Source: a virus. From it: DNA of 27,454 nucleotides. This document shows positions 1 through 8,524 of the stretch, piece after piece; positions within the stretch are counted from its first letter, which is position 1; each line of letters begins with the position of its first letter. The DNA lies in the IMG/VR virus record IMGVR_UViG_3300025133_000504, positions 1 to 27,454 of that record. One strand, written 5' to 3'. The notes below the pieces were generated by a model that worked only from the letters and a program-made list of their open reading frames with translations, ran no database searches and was not told the origin of the DNA. Made by a program: the position numbers and the translations under genes.

Positions 1-112
1 GCAGTGATACAGCTGAGCCACCACCTCTAGTGAATAGCTGTGTCGCGCTCAGGTCACGTAAGTCATACGCTGTGAGAAGTCCAAACTGTGGAGCTGGGTT
101 GTTAAGTGGCAT
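1..112 (-). CDS. Partial tail protein, N-terminus only
   Basis: An ATG at 112-110 opens a frame that stays open to the window edge (37 complete codons, beginning MPLNNPAPQFGLLTAYDLRD). It overlaps the tape measure stop as TAATG, the same coupling seen elsewhere in this phage, so I take it as a real gene cut by the window end. By position, directly after the tape measure gene, it is probably a distal tail or tail-tip protein, but the fragment is too short to assign a family. The remaining sequence lies outside the window. Confidence 0.6.
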   Translation of the reverse strand, partial: MPLNNPAPQFGLLTAYDLRDLSATQLFTRGGGSAVSL

Positions 113-2088
113 TATGATCTCCCTAGGTTAAGGCGTCGAGCGCCTCTGTTACGCTGATTCATTACGCCTACAAGTCTATCAACCATAGCTCTCTCTGCAG
201 CCTGACGAGTGTCATAGATTACAGCGCCACCAAAGTTGATATTGAAGACTGTGCTTGTCTCCTGAGCGCTCTCTCTCTCTGGCGTTGGTGCTATCTGTGG
301 AGCTCCACTTGGTGATGCACTACCTCCACCACCACCACCACCACCACTACTTAAGGCCATACCAGCACCGCCGGCTGTTGCTGCTAGTCCTCCAAATATA
401 CTGGCAGCTGTAAAGTGGTTAAGTGCTGCAGCTGGATTCAATACAAGAGATGCAAAGCCCTTAGCAGTCTCCATCAGAGATCTTACTGCAGCCTCCTTAC
501 CCAGCCCAAAGATGATCTGAGCTATTGACTCTTTGAATGATTCACCCATAGCTAAAGCACCAAAGCTAGCCTCAGCGAAAGCACCACCAAAAGCAGACGC
601 GAACTCACCAGCCTGATTAATCTGGTCTTGTACACTGTCTCTTAATTGAGTGAGTGTAGCCTGACTCTTTTCAAATGCATCAAGCCTGGCCTTCTCTCTC
701 TCAGCTTCTTGGCTCTTTACAAGCTCAGTCTTTGCCATCTCAAAGCGCATATCAGCCATCAAAAGTTGATTCTGATTCTCTCTAGCTCTATCACGTTCAA
801 GCTCATGCTGTGCGTCTAATACTTCAAGCTTTGTAAATCCAAGTCGCCTCATTTTTTCAATCTCTAGGGACCGAATTGCAAAGAGTTCATTTTGAGTCTG
901 ACGCTCGAGCATTAGACGTTTAGCCTCTGCAGCCTTCTCAGCAGCAAGTCTTGCACTTCTTCTCGCTTTAGCTCTAGCAGCTCTATCCTTCTCCGCCTTC
1001 TCTCGATCTGCTTTAGCTTTTGACTCTAGGTCTGAGAATCTTTTATCAATGATATCAGAGTCTAAAGTCTCTGCATTGATCGCTTCAATTGACTGCTGAA
1101 CTTCTTTATATAACTCTACAAGCTGTGTTTTATCTCGTTTACCTACGATGGCTAATTTCTCAGATTCTTTAAATCTGCTCTGAAGTCTATTGTGCTGGCC
1201 CTCAAGCTCTAATTTATACTTTTCACGCTCAAGCTCTGAAACTTGAGCTACTTCAGCCTCCCTAAGTTCTAAGCTCTTAAGAATCACTATGTTTTCTGTT
1301 AAGCGTCGGGCAATTTCTACCGGTGCTCTTGACTCTAAATTTAGAAACTCAGTCTCTGCTCTGTATAGCTTCTCTTGAGTATCTGCTTGAGCAATAGTCT
1401 GAAGCCTTATAAGTTTGTCTGATTTTACTCTTTGCGCATCTAAATCATCAAGTAACTCAAGCTGCGTCTTGTAATATCCAATGCCTGTCAGAAGGCTATC
1501 AAATGCCTTTGTCCATCCCTCCTTCCTTCGCCTTGAGTACTTCTCTGACTTCTCTGTCTGTATCTCCTCCTCTTTAGCCATAGACCTAGCCACAGCCTTA
1601 GATTTCTTCTCTAGCTTTTCTTTAGACAGCTGAGCAGATAGCGTTAACCGAGTAAACTTCCTCAGCTCCTTATTAGTCGGTTTAACTCCTTTTTCAGCTA
1701 ACATCTCAAGCTTAGATTGCAAGTCAGCAGAGGTTGTGGCAAGTGCATCCTCTGCTTGATCCGCTTCATGTGCAGCTCCTGAGATATTTATAAATGTCTC
1801 ATATAAAGCAAAGCCCACCGCGACTAGGCCACCAATAGCCGGGATCAAAGACACAATAGATGCTTTGCCTCCTTTGCTCATTGAATCAAGGGTATCAGTG
1901 AGATCTTTAAAAGCTCCACCGGCCTCCTCTATATTTCCAACTAAAGAGCCTAGGCCCTCACCCATGTGGGTGTTCGACTTATCGAATCTATCAGCCATTG
2001 ATGAAGCTGTCTCACCAATACCCTTGAGGCCTTTTTTAGCTTCTTCAGCCCCATCAAGTCTTACCTCAATATCTACTGTTCTACCCAT
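112..2088 (-). CDS. Tape measure protein
   Basis: A 658-residue protein that should sit inside the tail tube and set tail length. The N-terminus (VDIEVRLDGAEEAKKGLKGI) is typical of siphovirus tape measure proteins. Residues about 130-470 are almost continuous charged, Ala/Arg/Glu/Lys-rich helix likely to form coiled coil. A hydrophobic Ala/Gly-rich stretch (about 495-580) follows, then a polyglycine linker and a short folded C-terminal tail. It follows the two chaperone frames, the standard order chaperone - frameshifted chaperone - tape measure. It overlaps the preceding reading frame by 8 bp. At 658 residues it is short for the family, and the usual rule of about 0.15 nm per residue suggests a tail near 100 nm; this is an estimate only. 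No peptidase or lysozyme domain is apparent. Confidence 0.88.
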   Translation of the reverse strand: MGRTVDIEVRLDGAEEAKKGLKGIGETASSMADRFDKSNTHMGEGLGSLVGNIEEAGGAFKDLTDTLDSMSKGGKASIVSLIPAIGGLVAVGFALYETFINISGAAHEADQAEDALATTSADLQSKLEMLAEKGVKPTNKELRKFTRLTLSAQLSKEKLEKKSKAVARSMAKEEEIQTEKSEKYSRRRKEGWTKAFDSLLTGIGYYKTQLELLDDLDAQRVKSDKLIRLQTIAQADTQEKLYRAETEFLNLESRAPVEIARRLTENIVILKSLELREAEVAQVSELEREKYKLELEGQHNRLQSRFKESEKLAIVGKRDKTQLVELYKEVQQSIEAINAETLDSDIIDKRFSDLESKAKADREKAEKDRAARAKARRSARLAAEKAAEAKRLMLERQTQNELFAIRSLEIEKMRRLGFTKLEVLDAQHELERDRARENQNQLLMADMRFEMAKTELVKSQEAEREKARLDAFEKSQATLTQLRDSVQDQINQAGEFASAFGGAFAEASFGALAMGESFKESIAQIIFGLGKEAAVRSLMETAKGFASLVLNPAAALNHFTAASIFGGLAATAGGAGMALSSGGGGGGGGSASPSGAPQIAPTPERESAQETSTVFNINFGGAVIYDTRQAAERAMVDRLVGVMNQRNRGARRLNLGRS

Positions 2089-2506
2089 GCTTACTCTCCT
2101 CTATTAATCTCTGCTGTGCTCGGCTCTGAGCTGACTCTGTATGATAGTGTAGAGTGTCTACAGCTTCAACCAATGCACATGATGGTGATGGGTGTGATAC
2201 TGAGATGGGGTATAGACCTGATCTATGACGATGATAAGCAGAGATGATGCTTGCTAGTCTATTAGAACCAGCGACAGGACAAGACCTGATTTTAAGGTCG
2301 CTGTACTCAGCGCCACTATCAGGAGCGACTCGATAACCAGGCACATAGAGCCCATGATCATCACGTTGCACCATAGGTAGATTCTCTTTAAATGCACCGC
2401 CACAGTTACCACGCTTGTTACGTAGTCCTTGGCTTGACTTGCATTGATCACATGACCACGAGCGTCCTCTGTTATAGCTTAGCCAAACAGAAGACGCGCA
2501 CATCAT
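2081..2506 (-). CDS. Tail assembly chaperone, frameshift extension (GT-like)
   Basis: A 141-codon frame starting ATGATG at 2506, lying in the -1 frame relative to the upstream chaperone and overlapping its stop codon. It is most likely the T part of a G/GT-type tail assembly chaperone. Ribosomes slipping back one base on GGGAAAA at 2512-2506 would read straight into it and make a fusion of about 310 residues. The predicted protein carries a CDQC motif, further Cys residues and a conserved-looking middle, but I recognise no family. Independent initiation at the ATG is also possible, since ATG and the upstream TGA overlap. It ends 8 bp inside the tape measure gene. Role inferred from order and slip site; in the lambda model GT binds the tape measure protein and recruits tail tube subunits. 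Confidence 0.75.
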   Translation of the reverse strand: MMCASSVWLSYNRGRSWSCDQCKSSQGLRNKRGNCGGAFKENLPMVQRDDHGLYVPGYRVAPDSGAEYSDLKIRSCPVAGSNRLASIISAYHRHRSGLYPISVSHPSPSCALVEAVDTLHYHTESAQSRAQQRLIEESKHG

Positions 2507-3012
2507 TTTCCCTGATCACCCAGTAAGCTTATTCTCTGTATATGAAGTACCAGCTCACTGATCGTCTGCACTCGATGGCTCTCAGGCCTGATCATCTGGA
2601 GCTGTTCAAGCGTTGCATCTACATCATCAATACTAACGAGTGAAGCTCCAATCATCTCATTATAGACATTGGTCAAATACTGTTGGTACTGACTCATGGC
2701 CTCACGCTCATCATCACTAAGCCCATGGTGCCACACAGCCTTCTCACGTAGATCATCTGGAGCTTCAGACCAGAGTAGACGCCCTAGCTCTGATCGAGTC
2801 ATAGCACCGGCTCTGATCTCAGCCTGTTCACGCTCAGCTGGTGACAACGCTTTAAGCGTAAACGTCGTAGCGCCATCACCTATTTTCAAGTGAAGCATGT
2901 CACCTGTGTCTAGGTATTTAGAGCGCTCATCATCAGTACACTCTATTGATGGATCACAAGTGACAACTACCTCAAGAGTCTGAGATGATGACGTGAGAAA
3001 AGATAAGCCCAT
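2503..3012 (-). CDS. Tail assembly chaperone (G-like)
   Basis: A 169-residue soluble protein with a beta-rich N-terminal half (about 1-55) and a helical, acidic C-terminal half. It contains a WxxGLSDDE-type segment near 92 and ends ...SLLGDQGK. Between the tail tube and tape measure genes this is the expected place for the tail assembly chaperone. Its last two sense codons, GGA AAA, together with the preceding G form a canonical slippery heptamer directly before TGA, so a minority of ribosomes should continue into the -1 frame. The start ATG abuts the tail tube stop (TAAATG). Family assignment rests on context and the slip site rather than a recognised domain. Confidence 0.78.
   Translation of the reverse strand: MGLSFLTSSSQTLEVVVTCDPSIECTDDERSKYLDTGDMLHLKIGDGATTFTLKALSPAEREQAEIRAGAMTRSELGRLLWSEAPDDLREKAVWHHGLSDDEREAMSQYQQYLTNVYNEMIGASLVSIDDVDATLEQLQMIRPESHRVQTISELVLHIQRISLLGDQGK
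2506..2512 (-). other. -1 ribosomal frameshift site GGGAAAA
   Basis: On the minus strand the end of the chaperone gene reads CAG GGA AAA TGA. The heptamer G GGA AAA fits X XXY YYZ with the correct zero-frame phase, and differs from lambda's G-GT slip site (GGGAAAG) only in the last base. After slippage the next codons are ATG ATG TGC, the frame of the downstream 141-codon ORF. The stop codon lies immediately 3' of the slip site. Confidence 0.8.
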
Positions 3013-4302
3013 TTAGATGCCCATTCCTAGTCTGAATGGTGAGTTAGTGGCGTTGCTTCCACTCACGTCACCGCTGAAGCGTGATTGATTATAGGTGAGC
3101 TGCTGTCTCACAATGTCATTACCTGAAACATCATAAGCGCTAGGATCAACAGCAAGCTGAGCGGCGGGTAACATGATTGCACAGCCTAGACCATCACCGA
3201 TGGGACCTGTGCCAATAACGACTTGACGCAAAGTACGATTGAAAAAATCGTCATTGATAAGAGTCAATGGAGTAGAGAGAGTCATGGTGAGCTCTACAAC
3301 TACATCACTGATCTCCATATCACTCATAGCTAGAATACTATTAGAATGCCCCATAGGTGTAAGCGTGTTGGTTACTGTTAAGCTGAAGTCTTCACAATCT
3401 ACCTCAGTTCTCGCAAGCATATCACCTGTTGTTACAGCAGATAGAGACGTTGGAGCTGTGCTCGATAACACAGCATATGCACCTCTAAAAAACGGAGGTG
3501 ATCCACTGTTATATGTGGGCTCAATTGGTCCTACAGCGCTACCATGATCATCTTGAATAAGAGCAGATTGATAAGTGAACTCACCCATTAATCGACCATT
3601 GTCTAGTGTGATGCTTAGAGACTCGAGCACACAGCCATAGCAGAATGTTCTGAAGCCAACGCCATCGACACGAAAGCTGAGAGAGTTCTCTCTAGTGCCT
3701 GTTGCGTTTTGCCCAGGTACATACCAAGTTTGTAGATGACGAACAGTCTTTGATCCTGTGAACGCTGCACTAAATGCAGGTGAGAGATTCACATCACCAC
3801 TATTAGTATCATCAGTGATGGCGCTATACTCGGCTCGACCATTTAAGTCAGCGCCAATGATTGTACCTACATCATCATTGTTGGGTCCTGATGCCGGTGT
3901 ATAGCTATTAACATCTACAACAGTGGCTGTATCACTCAACACGCTAGGGACACGAGTCTTAAACCCGGCGCCTAAAAGATATCCTAGATAATTGGCTGAG
4001 TAGTTCGCTGAAGCTGTGCCAATAGTAGTGAGATCCACTCGGCACACAACTTGACCGGTTCGACGTCGAACTCTTGAGCCTGCGCTGAAGACAGTGTCAG
4101 GCTCAGGAGGTAACATGAAGTTACCATCTCGAGCATCATTGCGCTCACTCACCACAGGCTCACCAAAGATTACAATTGGATCACGCTCACAGGGGATTGA
4201 AACATAAGTTAAACCACTGTTGTCAGGTAGGCCGGTTGATGACGAGAGTGAGCCAAAAGAGCTCTCTACTGCCACTGATAATGTTCTGTGTGTTACTGTC
4301 AT
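3013..4302 (-). CDS. Major tail tube protein
   Basis: A 429-residue, strongly beta-rich structural protein. The N-terminus (RTLSVAVESSFGS) followed by an IPCERDPI segment and later RRRTGQVVCRVDL resembles the large tail tube proteins of the Phage_tube_2 type, which form the inner channel of siphovirus tails. It is larger than the 200-300 residues usual for simple tube proteins, so an extra surface domain is likely in the middle or C-terminal part. It follows the tail terminator candidate with no gap and precedes the chaperones, the normal tail order. No sheath gene is found beside it, which argues for a non-contractile tail. Assignment comes from N-terminal resemblance plus position. Confidence 0.75.
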   Translation of the reverse strand: MTVTHRTLSVAVESSFGSLSSSTGLPDNSGLTYVSIPCERDPIVIFGEPVVSERNDARDGNFMLPPEPDTVFSAGSRVRRRTGQVVCRVDLTTIGTASANYSANYLGYLLGAGFKTRVPSVLSDTATVVDVNSYTPASGPNNDDVGTIIGADLNGRAEYSAITDDTNSGDVNLSPAFSAAFTGSKTVRHLQTWYVPGQNATGTRENSLSFRVDGVGFRTFCYGCVLESLSITLDNGRLMGEFTYQSALIQDDHGSAVGPIEPTYNSGSPPFFRGAYAVLSSTAPTSLSAVTTGDMLARTEVDCEDFSLTVTNTLTPMGHSNSILAMSDMEISDVVVELTMTLSTPLTLINDDFFNRTLRQVVIGTGPIGDGLGCAIMLPAAQLAVDPSAYDVSGNDIVRQQLTYNQSRFSGDVSGSNATNSPFRLGMGI

Positions 4303-4761
4303 TTATGACTCCAGATAAAGAAGTGTGAACGGTACTGACAACATGAAGCTTTGCTCATCAGTATCAATGGGACCATAGATGGGTGGGTCTGGTATCACTG
4401 AGAGTATACCCGTTGTAGCTAGAGAATAGTTGGGTCCCTTTAGTTTTAGCAGAATGTACTCAGCATCCTCAGCAGCTAGGCGCTGAAGATAGAGAGTATC
4501 AGACTGAGGCACATCATAACGCACGTCACATGATACTTGCACACGTCTACGACCTGATAAACCTGCAGCGCCGTCATCCTCTGGAAAGGCCTCAAGAGAT
4601 AGTTGGAAGTATCTGGTACTATTAAAGCGCTGATCAAGTGGGCTCACAGCGCCGTTTGCTCGATTGTGACAAACAAAACCATGATGCACATCTGTCTTTG
4701 GTAAAATTCTCATGATCTGATCTTCAAGAAACGTCAGCGCTGAGTTTATCCCTTGGCTCAT
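4303..4761 (-). CDS. Tail terminator / tail completion protein
   Basis: A 152-residue protein with the size and layout of tail terminator proteins: a short N-terminal helix (GINSALTFLEDQIMRIL), then alternating strands including RRRVQVSCDVRYDVP, a helix (LQRLAAEDAEYILLKL) and C-terminal strands ending SFMLSVPFTLLYLES. Such proteins cap the tail tube and join it to the head. It lies between the HK97 gp10-like neck protein (4-bp overlap) and the tail tube gene (back to back). The family was judged from length, secondary-structure pattern and neighbours, not from a diagnostic motif. Confidence 0.6.
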   Translation of the reverse strand: MSQGINSALTFLEDQIMRILPKTDVHHGFVCHNRANGAVSPLDQRFNSTRYFQLSLEAFPEDDGAAGLSGRRRVQVSCDVRYDVPQSDTLYLQRLAAEDAEYILLKLKGPNYSLATTGILSVIPDPPIYGPIDTDEQSFMLSVPFTLLYLES

Positions 4762-5258
4762 GACATCAACTTCTTTCTAATCTCAATTTCTATTGATCTC
4801 ACAAGTATATCGACATCAGTTAGAGATAGCCCTAAAAACTCGCGAGTCTCATTAACGGCATAGCCATACATACCATGAGCATTTAAGCCCACTATAAAAT
4901 ATGTTGGTGTCGCTTTATGAACAACTAGACTGTTCATCATGTTGCCGCTCAGGACTAAATCAACCTCTGCGCTATCATCTGATGAACCGCGTCTTCTTGA
5001 TTCATGCTTATACTGTTTATATCCACCGCTATAGAACACACCATTTTTAGTCTTCACACCACCTTTAGGTTTCAGTCTAGCGCCACGATTAGCGACATAG
5101 AGTGGCCTCGTGGAGTAAGGCTTAAAAGGCATGTTGTGAGCATCTAGGCCTTTAGCTGTCCTCATCTTAATAGTTGCCAGTGTATTCATAGCCAAGCGCA
5201 TAGAATCGCGTTTAGTCCATAAAGACCTTGGTAGATTGAGGTTAACTAAAGTAGCCAT
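4758..5258 (-). CDS. Head-tail joining protein (HK97 gp10 / virion morphogenesis-like)
   Basis: A 166-residue basic protein. Its middle (MPFKPYSTRPLYV ... VFYSGGYKQYKHE ... VDLVLSGNMMNSL) matches the usual pattern of phage virion morphogenesis or HK97 gp10-like neck proteins: a substrate-like arginine/tyrosine-rich loop, then an xDLxxSGxMxxSL segment, then a beta strand and a C-terminal helix (VDILVRSIEIEIRKKL). These proteins help complete the head-tail connection. It lies between a connector-like protein (2-bp gap) and the tail terminator candidate (4-bp overlap). Confidence 0.68.
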   Translation of the reverse strand: MATLVNLNLPRSLWTKRDSMRLAMNTLATIKMRTAKGLDAHNMPFKPYSTRPLYVANRGARLKPKGGVKTKNGVFYSGGYKQYKHESRRRGSSDDSAEVDLVLSGNMMNSLVVHKATPTYFIVGLNAHGMYGYAVNETREFLGLSLTDVDILVRSIEIEIRKKLMS

Positions 5259-5260
5259 AC

Positions 5261-6208
5261 TTAATGCCTCATCCCTCTAGCTATTTTGAAGAATGAATCA
5301 TTCTCACTCTTTGTGTATGTAGAGTATGACGCCCTAAAATCTGTGGAGCTCCCACCCTCTCTTCTAAGATTCTCCTCACCTGCATCTACAACGCCATCCC
5401 CATCAAGATCGAGAGTGACAGATCTTAGAGCGAGGTCTAACATCTCATGATATCGAGCTCTCATATTGTCTGAAGCGTCGAACTGCATATTCATCTCATA
5501 GATGTGAGCAGCTGCACAGTAGACATGAGCTCTCTTGAATGACTGCTGATTGAAGACCTCATCCTCTGTGATGTTGTCAGGCACTACATGATCTCTGATA
5601 GCTAGTATCATCTCATCTAGTGAAGCTCTGATCTGAGGAGCAAAATCACTCTGACGACGTGGGACCATATCAGCAAGATTAGCCATCGAGCCCACCAGCT
5701 CATCATGGTCAAGGCCAGTATCGAAAGGTCGAGCAGTAACTTTTAACAGTCCTGTTTCAACTCTTTTAGCGCCTACGATATCATCATAAGCTATAGTGTA
5801 TGGATAGACTCCTGATGTACCTGTGTTAGCTGATCCAATATCAACATAGCTCATAGCAAAGTTTAAGACGGCTGATGTGCTAAGGTCGATCTCTCTCGGT
5901 AGAGGTTCGGCTAGTAGAGCAGTCCCTGTTACGAGCCTAACCACCTTCACAGCATAGTATGTATCAGCTGATGTCTTCAGGTATGCTCTGACCTCATCAC
6001 GCTCGAGCGCTGAGCCTATGGCTCCACTAGTTGTGAGTGTGCGTCGATCATTGGCTACTGCTGTGATGGTCACATCAGCTCTGCTCTGTGCAAAGATGCC
6101 ATTGAAGTCACCGCCGGCAAACTTAACTGTAAGCGTGGGATTGTTTGTGTATGGTCGTGGTGGATCCCAGACAAAATGACAGTCTTGTCCTTTGATTGCC
6201 TTCTTCAT
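5261..6208 (-). CDS. Structural connector protein with an EF-hand-like loop
   Basis: A 315-residue protein of the head-completion region. Residues about 1-125 are beta-rich and Ig-like in pattern. Residues 160-265 are helical with SFKRAHVYCAAAHIYEMNMQF, reminiscent of gp6/gp15-type head-tail adaptors, so this may be a connector fused to a decoration-like domain. At residues 267-278 (5375-5410) the segment DLDGDGVVDAGE fits every ligand position of a calcium-binding EF-hand loop (D1, D3, D5, G6, D9, E12). It overlaps the preceding minor head gene by 4 bp. The adaptor role is inferred from location; the calcium loop is seen in the sequence but binding is untested. Confidence 0.6.
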   Translation of the reverse strand: MKKAIKGQDCHFVWDPPRPYTNNPTLTVKFAGGDFNGIFAQSRADVTITAVANDRRTLTTSGAIGSALERDEVRAYLKTSADTYYAVKVVRLVTGTALLAEPLPREIDLSTSAVLNFAMSYVDIGSANTGTSGVYPYTIAYDDIVGAKRVETGLLKVTARPFDTGLDHDELVGSMANLADMVPRRQSDFAPQIRASLDEMILAIRDHVVPDNITEDEVFNQQSFKRAHVYCAAAHIYEMNMQFDASDNMRARYHEMLDLALRSVTLDLDGDGVVDAGEENLRREGGSSTDFRASYSTYTKSENDSFFKIARGMRH

Positions 6209-7104
6209 TTCTTACCACCTTTATTAGCGTTGCTGATGTCTGTGTTTGTCGCTAAGTCAAGATTAGCAGCCTCAACAAAAGACTCTGTGACCGGTGACCA
6301 GGAGTGTCTGCAATTATAACCACCACAGCTAGTCTTTACAGCTAGGCCTTGACCGTTCCTCAGCTTACTCATCTGCTTATCATCGACCACCTTATTTATC
6401 AGCGCTTTGCAGAATGGTCGAGTTAGTCCATCTCTGGGACCAGTATAGAGATAGTTAGTAAGCCCAACCTCATCAGCTATTCTAGCTGTGACAGTTCGCC
6501 CATATTGACTGATACGTGTCTTAACCTCTGTAAGCTGTCTACCTTCTGAACTCTCTAGCCGTTGGTTTAGTGTGCTCTTAACGATAGAGAGAGGGACTTC
6601 AGTTGATAGAGCTAACAGTGCATCACGTGTAGCTCTCTTGAAGTCAGGGATGATCACATCTTCAAACACTGCGCTAGCGCTTTGAGCTTGGATCAGGTCA
6701 AGTTGAGGGAGCGATTGAGGATTATACTCTAAGCCGAGTACCTCAAAGGATCTCTCAACACTTGCTCTGATTTTATCAGACGATTCAATGAAATCATCAA
6801 TGGCTAGACCTAGGCCACCCCTTAGAATCAAGTCTAAGAGTTGTTCATCATCAAAGCTTAATAAAAGCTCAGGCTCAGTCGATACTGACGCCATCTCGAT
6901 GATACTCACTAGGTCTTTTCGAGCTTTCGCGAGAGATGTTTTGAATGCTCGCTCAGCTTGAACCTCTGCCTTTAATTGATCTCGTCTTGAACGGACTAGT
7001 TGAGCCATAGGACCGCGCTGACCCTTAACCTGACGGGTAAGGTCTGCAATGGCCTCCTCATCTGCATCAATCTCTGAGAGTTGATGATGGCTCAACATAT
7101 CCAT
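6205..7104 (-). CDS. Minor head protein, head morphogenesis (Mu gpF-like C-terminus)
   Basis: A 299-residue, mostly helical protein. The C-terminal part (from about residue 210) reads YLYTGPRDGLTRPFCKAL, then KVVDDKQMSKLRNGQG, then CGGYNCRHSWSPV. This matches the closing motif of Mu gpF/SPP1 gp7-type head morphogenesis proteins, in which a DxxTRPxC segment is followed by a Cys/His-rich CxH turn. Those proteins are minor capsid components involved in head assembly and genome ejection. It is unusual in lying after the major capsid gene; in Mu-like and SPP1-like clusters the gene normally follows the portal. The long N-terminal coiled part has no motif I recognise. Confidence 0.62.
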   Translation of the reverse strand: MDMLSHHQLSEIDADEEAIADLTRQVKGQRGPMAQLVRSRRDQLKAEVQAERAFKTSLAKARKDLVSIIEMASVSTEPELLLSFDDEQLLDLILRGGLGLAIDDFIESSDKIRASVERSFEVLGLEYNPQSLPQLDLIQAQSASAVFEDVIIPDFKRATRDALLALSTEVPLSIVKSTLNQRLESSEGRQLTEVKTRISQYGRTVTARIADEVGLTNYLYTGPRDGLTRPFCKALINKVVDDKQMSKLRNGQGLAVKTSCGGYNCRHSWSPVTESFVEAANLDLATNTDISNANKGGKK

Positions 7105-7107
7105 GTC

Positions 7108-8118
7108 TTAGATGCACGCAGTCAGGACGTAGCCAAGTGAAGCGTCAATGAGCTTCATCTGATGGACCTCTTCAGCGTAGACATAACGGCGTGTTGAATC
7201 GAGTGAGTCATATTGACCAGCCTGCATACCACCGAATTCAAGGTTAACTGCAGCCGTTGGCATACCTTTGACGTTACCGCTCTTTTGAACAATGGCGTCT
7301 GATCCTCGGAGGATACCCATGAAGATCTTAGTATCTGCCCAAATAGCAGACTCATCAGAAGTAGCACCAGGAACAGCAGTGTCACGTAGAGCCTGACCAA
7401 CATAGATGTTGGGGATACCGAGGATGTCACGTAGCACAGCTTTGACAGCTTCATCAGAGAGGATCTGATTAGCACCGCCGGCGACGCCAATGGTACCAGC
7501 ACCACCGACTTGCACATAGCCACGAACCTCAGGGTTGCGAGCTAGAGCGCGAAAGGTGCCACGTCCTAGAATCATGGTATCTGGGTTAATGCCATGAGCG
7601 TTAGCAAAGACAGTATCTTTGATCGTGTCAAGATAAGTCAAAGGCTCAGCGCCAATGGCGTCAAACTTAGTGGCAGGAGCTGCGGTATATCCTGCAAAGT
7701 TAGTAGCACTATCAAAGAGGACGTTAGCTGCTCGAGCTTCTTTAGCGAGCTTCATCACTCGGCTAACTTTACGAGCTAGACGCGCTTCTTCACTGCCAGG
7801 ATACTGACTGTCAAAAATATCTTCCATCGCGATAGAGTCAGACGCTGCATAGATCTTAGCTTTAAAGGTCTGTGAGGTACGATCGAAACCGCCGATGGTT
7901 GCACGTGATGCACCGGGTGCGCGCTCGAGGTCAAGACCAGCGCCCGCTCCCATGAAGTTGCGTGACTCTTCAAGAAGAATAGTTCCTGAGCGCTCAGGCA
8001 CTTTGATATTCTCAAAGACTTCACCAGCTATAAGCTGGCTGTCACTAGGTACTGCCTCTACTACGAGGCTAGTTAGAATCTGATCTACTGGGTGTAGATT
8101 ACTATATGAGCTTGCCAT
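7108..8118 (-). CDS. Major capsid protein
   Basis: A 336-residue protein with the expected features of an HK97-fold capsid subunit: a start NLHPVDQILTSLVVEAVPSD, an E-loop-like segment with alternating charged strands (IGGFDRTSQTFKAKIYAASDSIAMED), a long spine-type helix (EEARLARKVSRVMKLAKEARAANVLF), and a C-terminal domain with PDTMILGRGTFRALARNPEVRGYVQ and RRYVYAEEVHQMKLIDASLGYVL. The overall pattern resembles capsid proteins that pair with DUF2190 decoration proteins and Mu I-like proteases. The start is fixed by AAGGAG eight bases before the ATG. It sits directly after the decoration gene and is expected to be among the most highly expressed late genes. Confidence 0.85.
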   Translation of the reverse strand: MASSYSNLHPVDQILTSLVVEAVPSDSQLIAGEVFENIKVPERSGTILLEESRNFMGAGAGLDLERAPGASRATIGGFDRTSQTFKAKIYAASDSIAMEDIFDSQYPGSEEARLARKVSRVMKLAKEARAANVLFDSATNFAGYTAAPATKFDAIGAEPLTYLDTIKDTVFANAHGINPDTMILGRGTFRALARNPEVRGYVQVGGAGTIGVAGGANQILSDEAVKAVLRDILGIPNIYVGQALRDTAVPGATSDESAIWADTKIFMGILRGSDAIVQKSGNVKGMPTAAVNLEFGGMQAGQYDSLDSTRRYVYAEEVHQMKLIDASLGYVLTACI

Positions 8119-8129
8119 GATTTTACTCC

Positions 8130-8522
8130 TTAGCTAGCACGTGAAACAGGGCCGAAGAAGAAGACCTTCATCTGGTCACCGTCCGCTGTCGTAAGTTGAT
8201 TAACATTTGGCAAAGCGCGCGCCACAGGAAAGAATGTAGTGTCTGCGACTTGGCAAGCTTGAACTTTGCCGGCTGTCGTCACTGCCAAGATCGGTGTGGT
8301 TGCGAGTGTTAAAGCAGCGCCTGAGATAACACGAGTGACACCATGGATGACAATATCCACAGCTTCACCAGCACTAGCTGCTCTCTGTGCTACTCCGAAG
8401 GTGCTGTCGGCTGTTGCTAGAGTTGCAACCTCCACCTTTCCAGCGCCGTTAATTTTGACTAGTGCGAACTCAGTAATTGCACCACCAGCAATCATTGAAA
8501 CAATTGTCTTTGAATCAGACAT
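8130..8522 (-). CDS. Head decoration protein (DUF2190-like)
   Basis: A 130-residue small beta-barrel-type protein with AGGAITEFALVKINGAGKVEVAT, FGVAQRAASAGEAVDIVIHGVTRV and a Gly/Ala/Thr-rich remainder. This is the usual layout of DUF2190 or head-fibre/decoration proteins that bind the capsid lattice and stabilise it. It lies between the protease/scaffold and major capsid genes, the standard place. The Shine-Dalgarno GGAGG is contained in the last codons of the scaffold gene (TTT GGA GGC TGA), so translation of the two is likely coupled. Confidence 0.75.
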   Translation of the reverse strand: MSDSKTIVSMIAGGAITEFALVKINGAGKVEVATLATADSTFGVAQRAASAGEAVDIVIHGVTRVISGAALTLATTPILAVTTAGKVQACQVADTTFFPVARALPNVNQLTTADGDQMKVFFFGPVSRAS

Positions 8523-8524
8523 GA

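Noticed and set aside
2254-2451. 65-codon frame inside the chaperone extension
   Set aside because: Overlaps the frameshift frame fully, with no start signal; the -1 frame is better supported.
7155-7523. 122-codon frame inside the major capsid gene
   Set aside because: Same strand, different frame, low-complexity hydrophobic product and no ribosome site; a shadow of the capsid gene.
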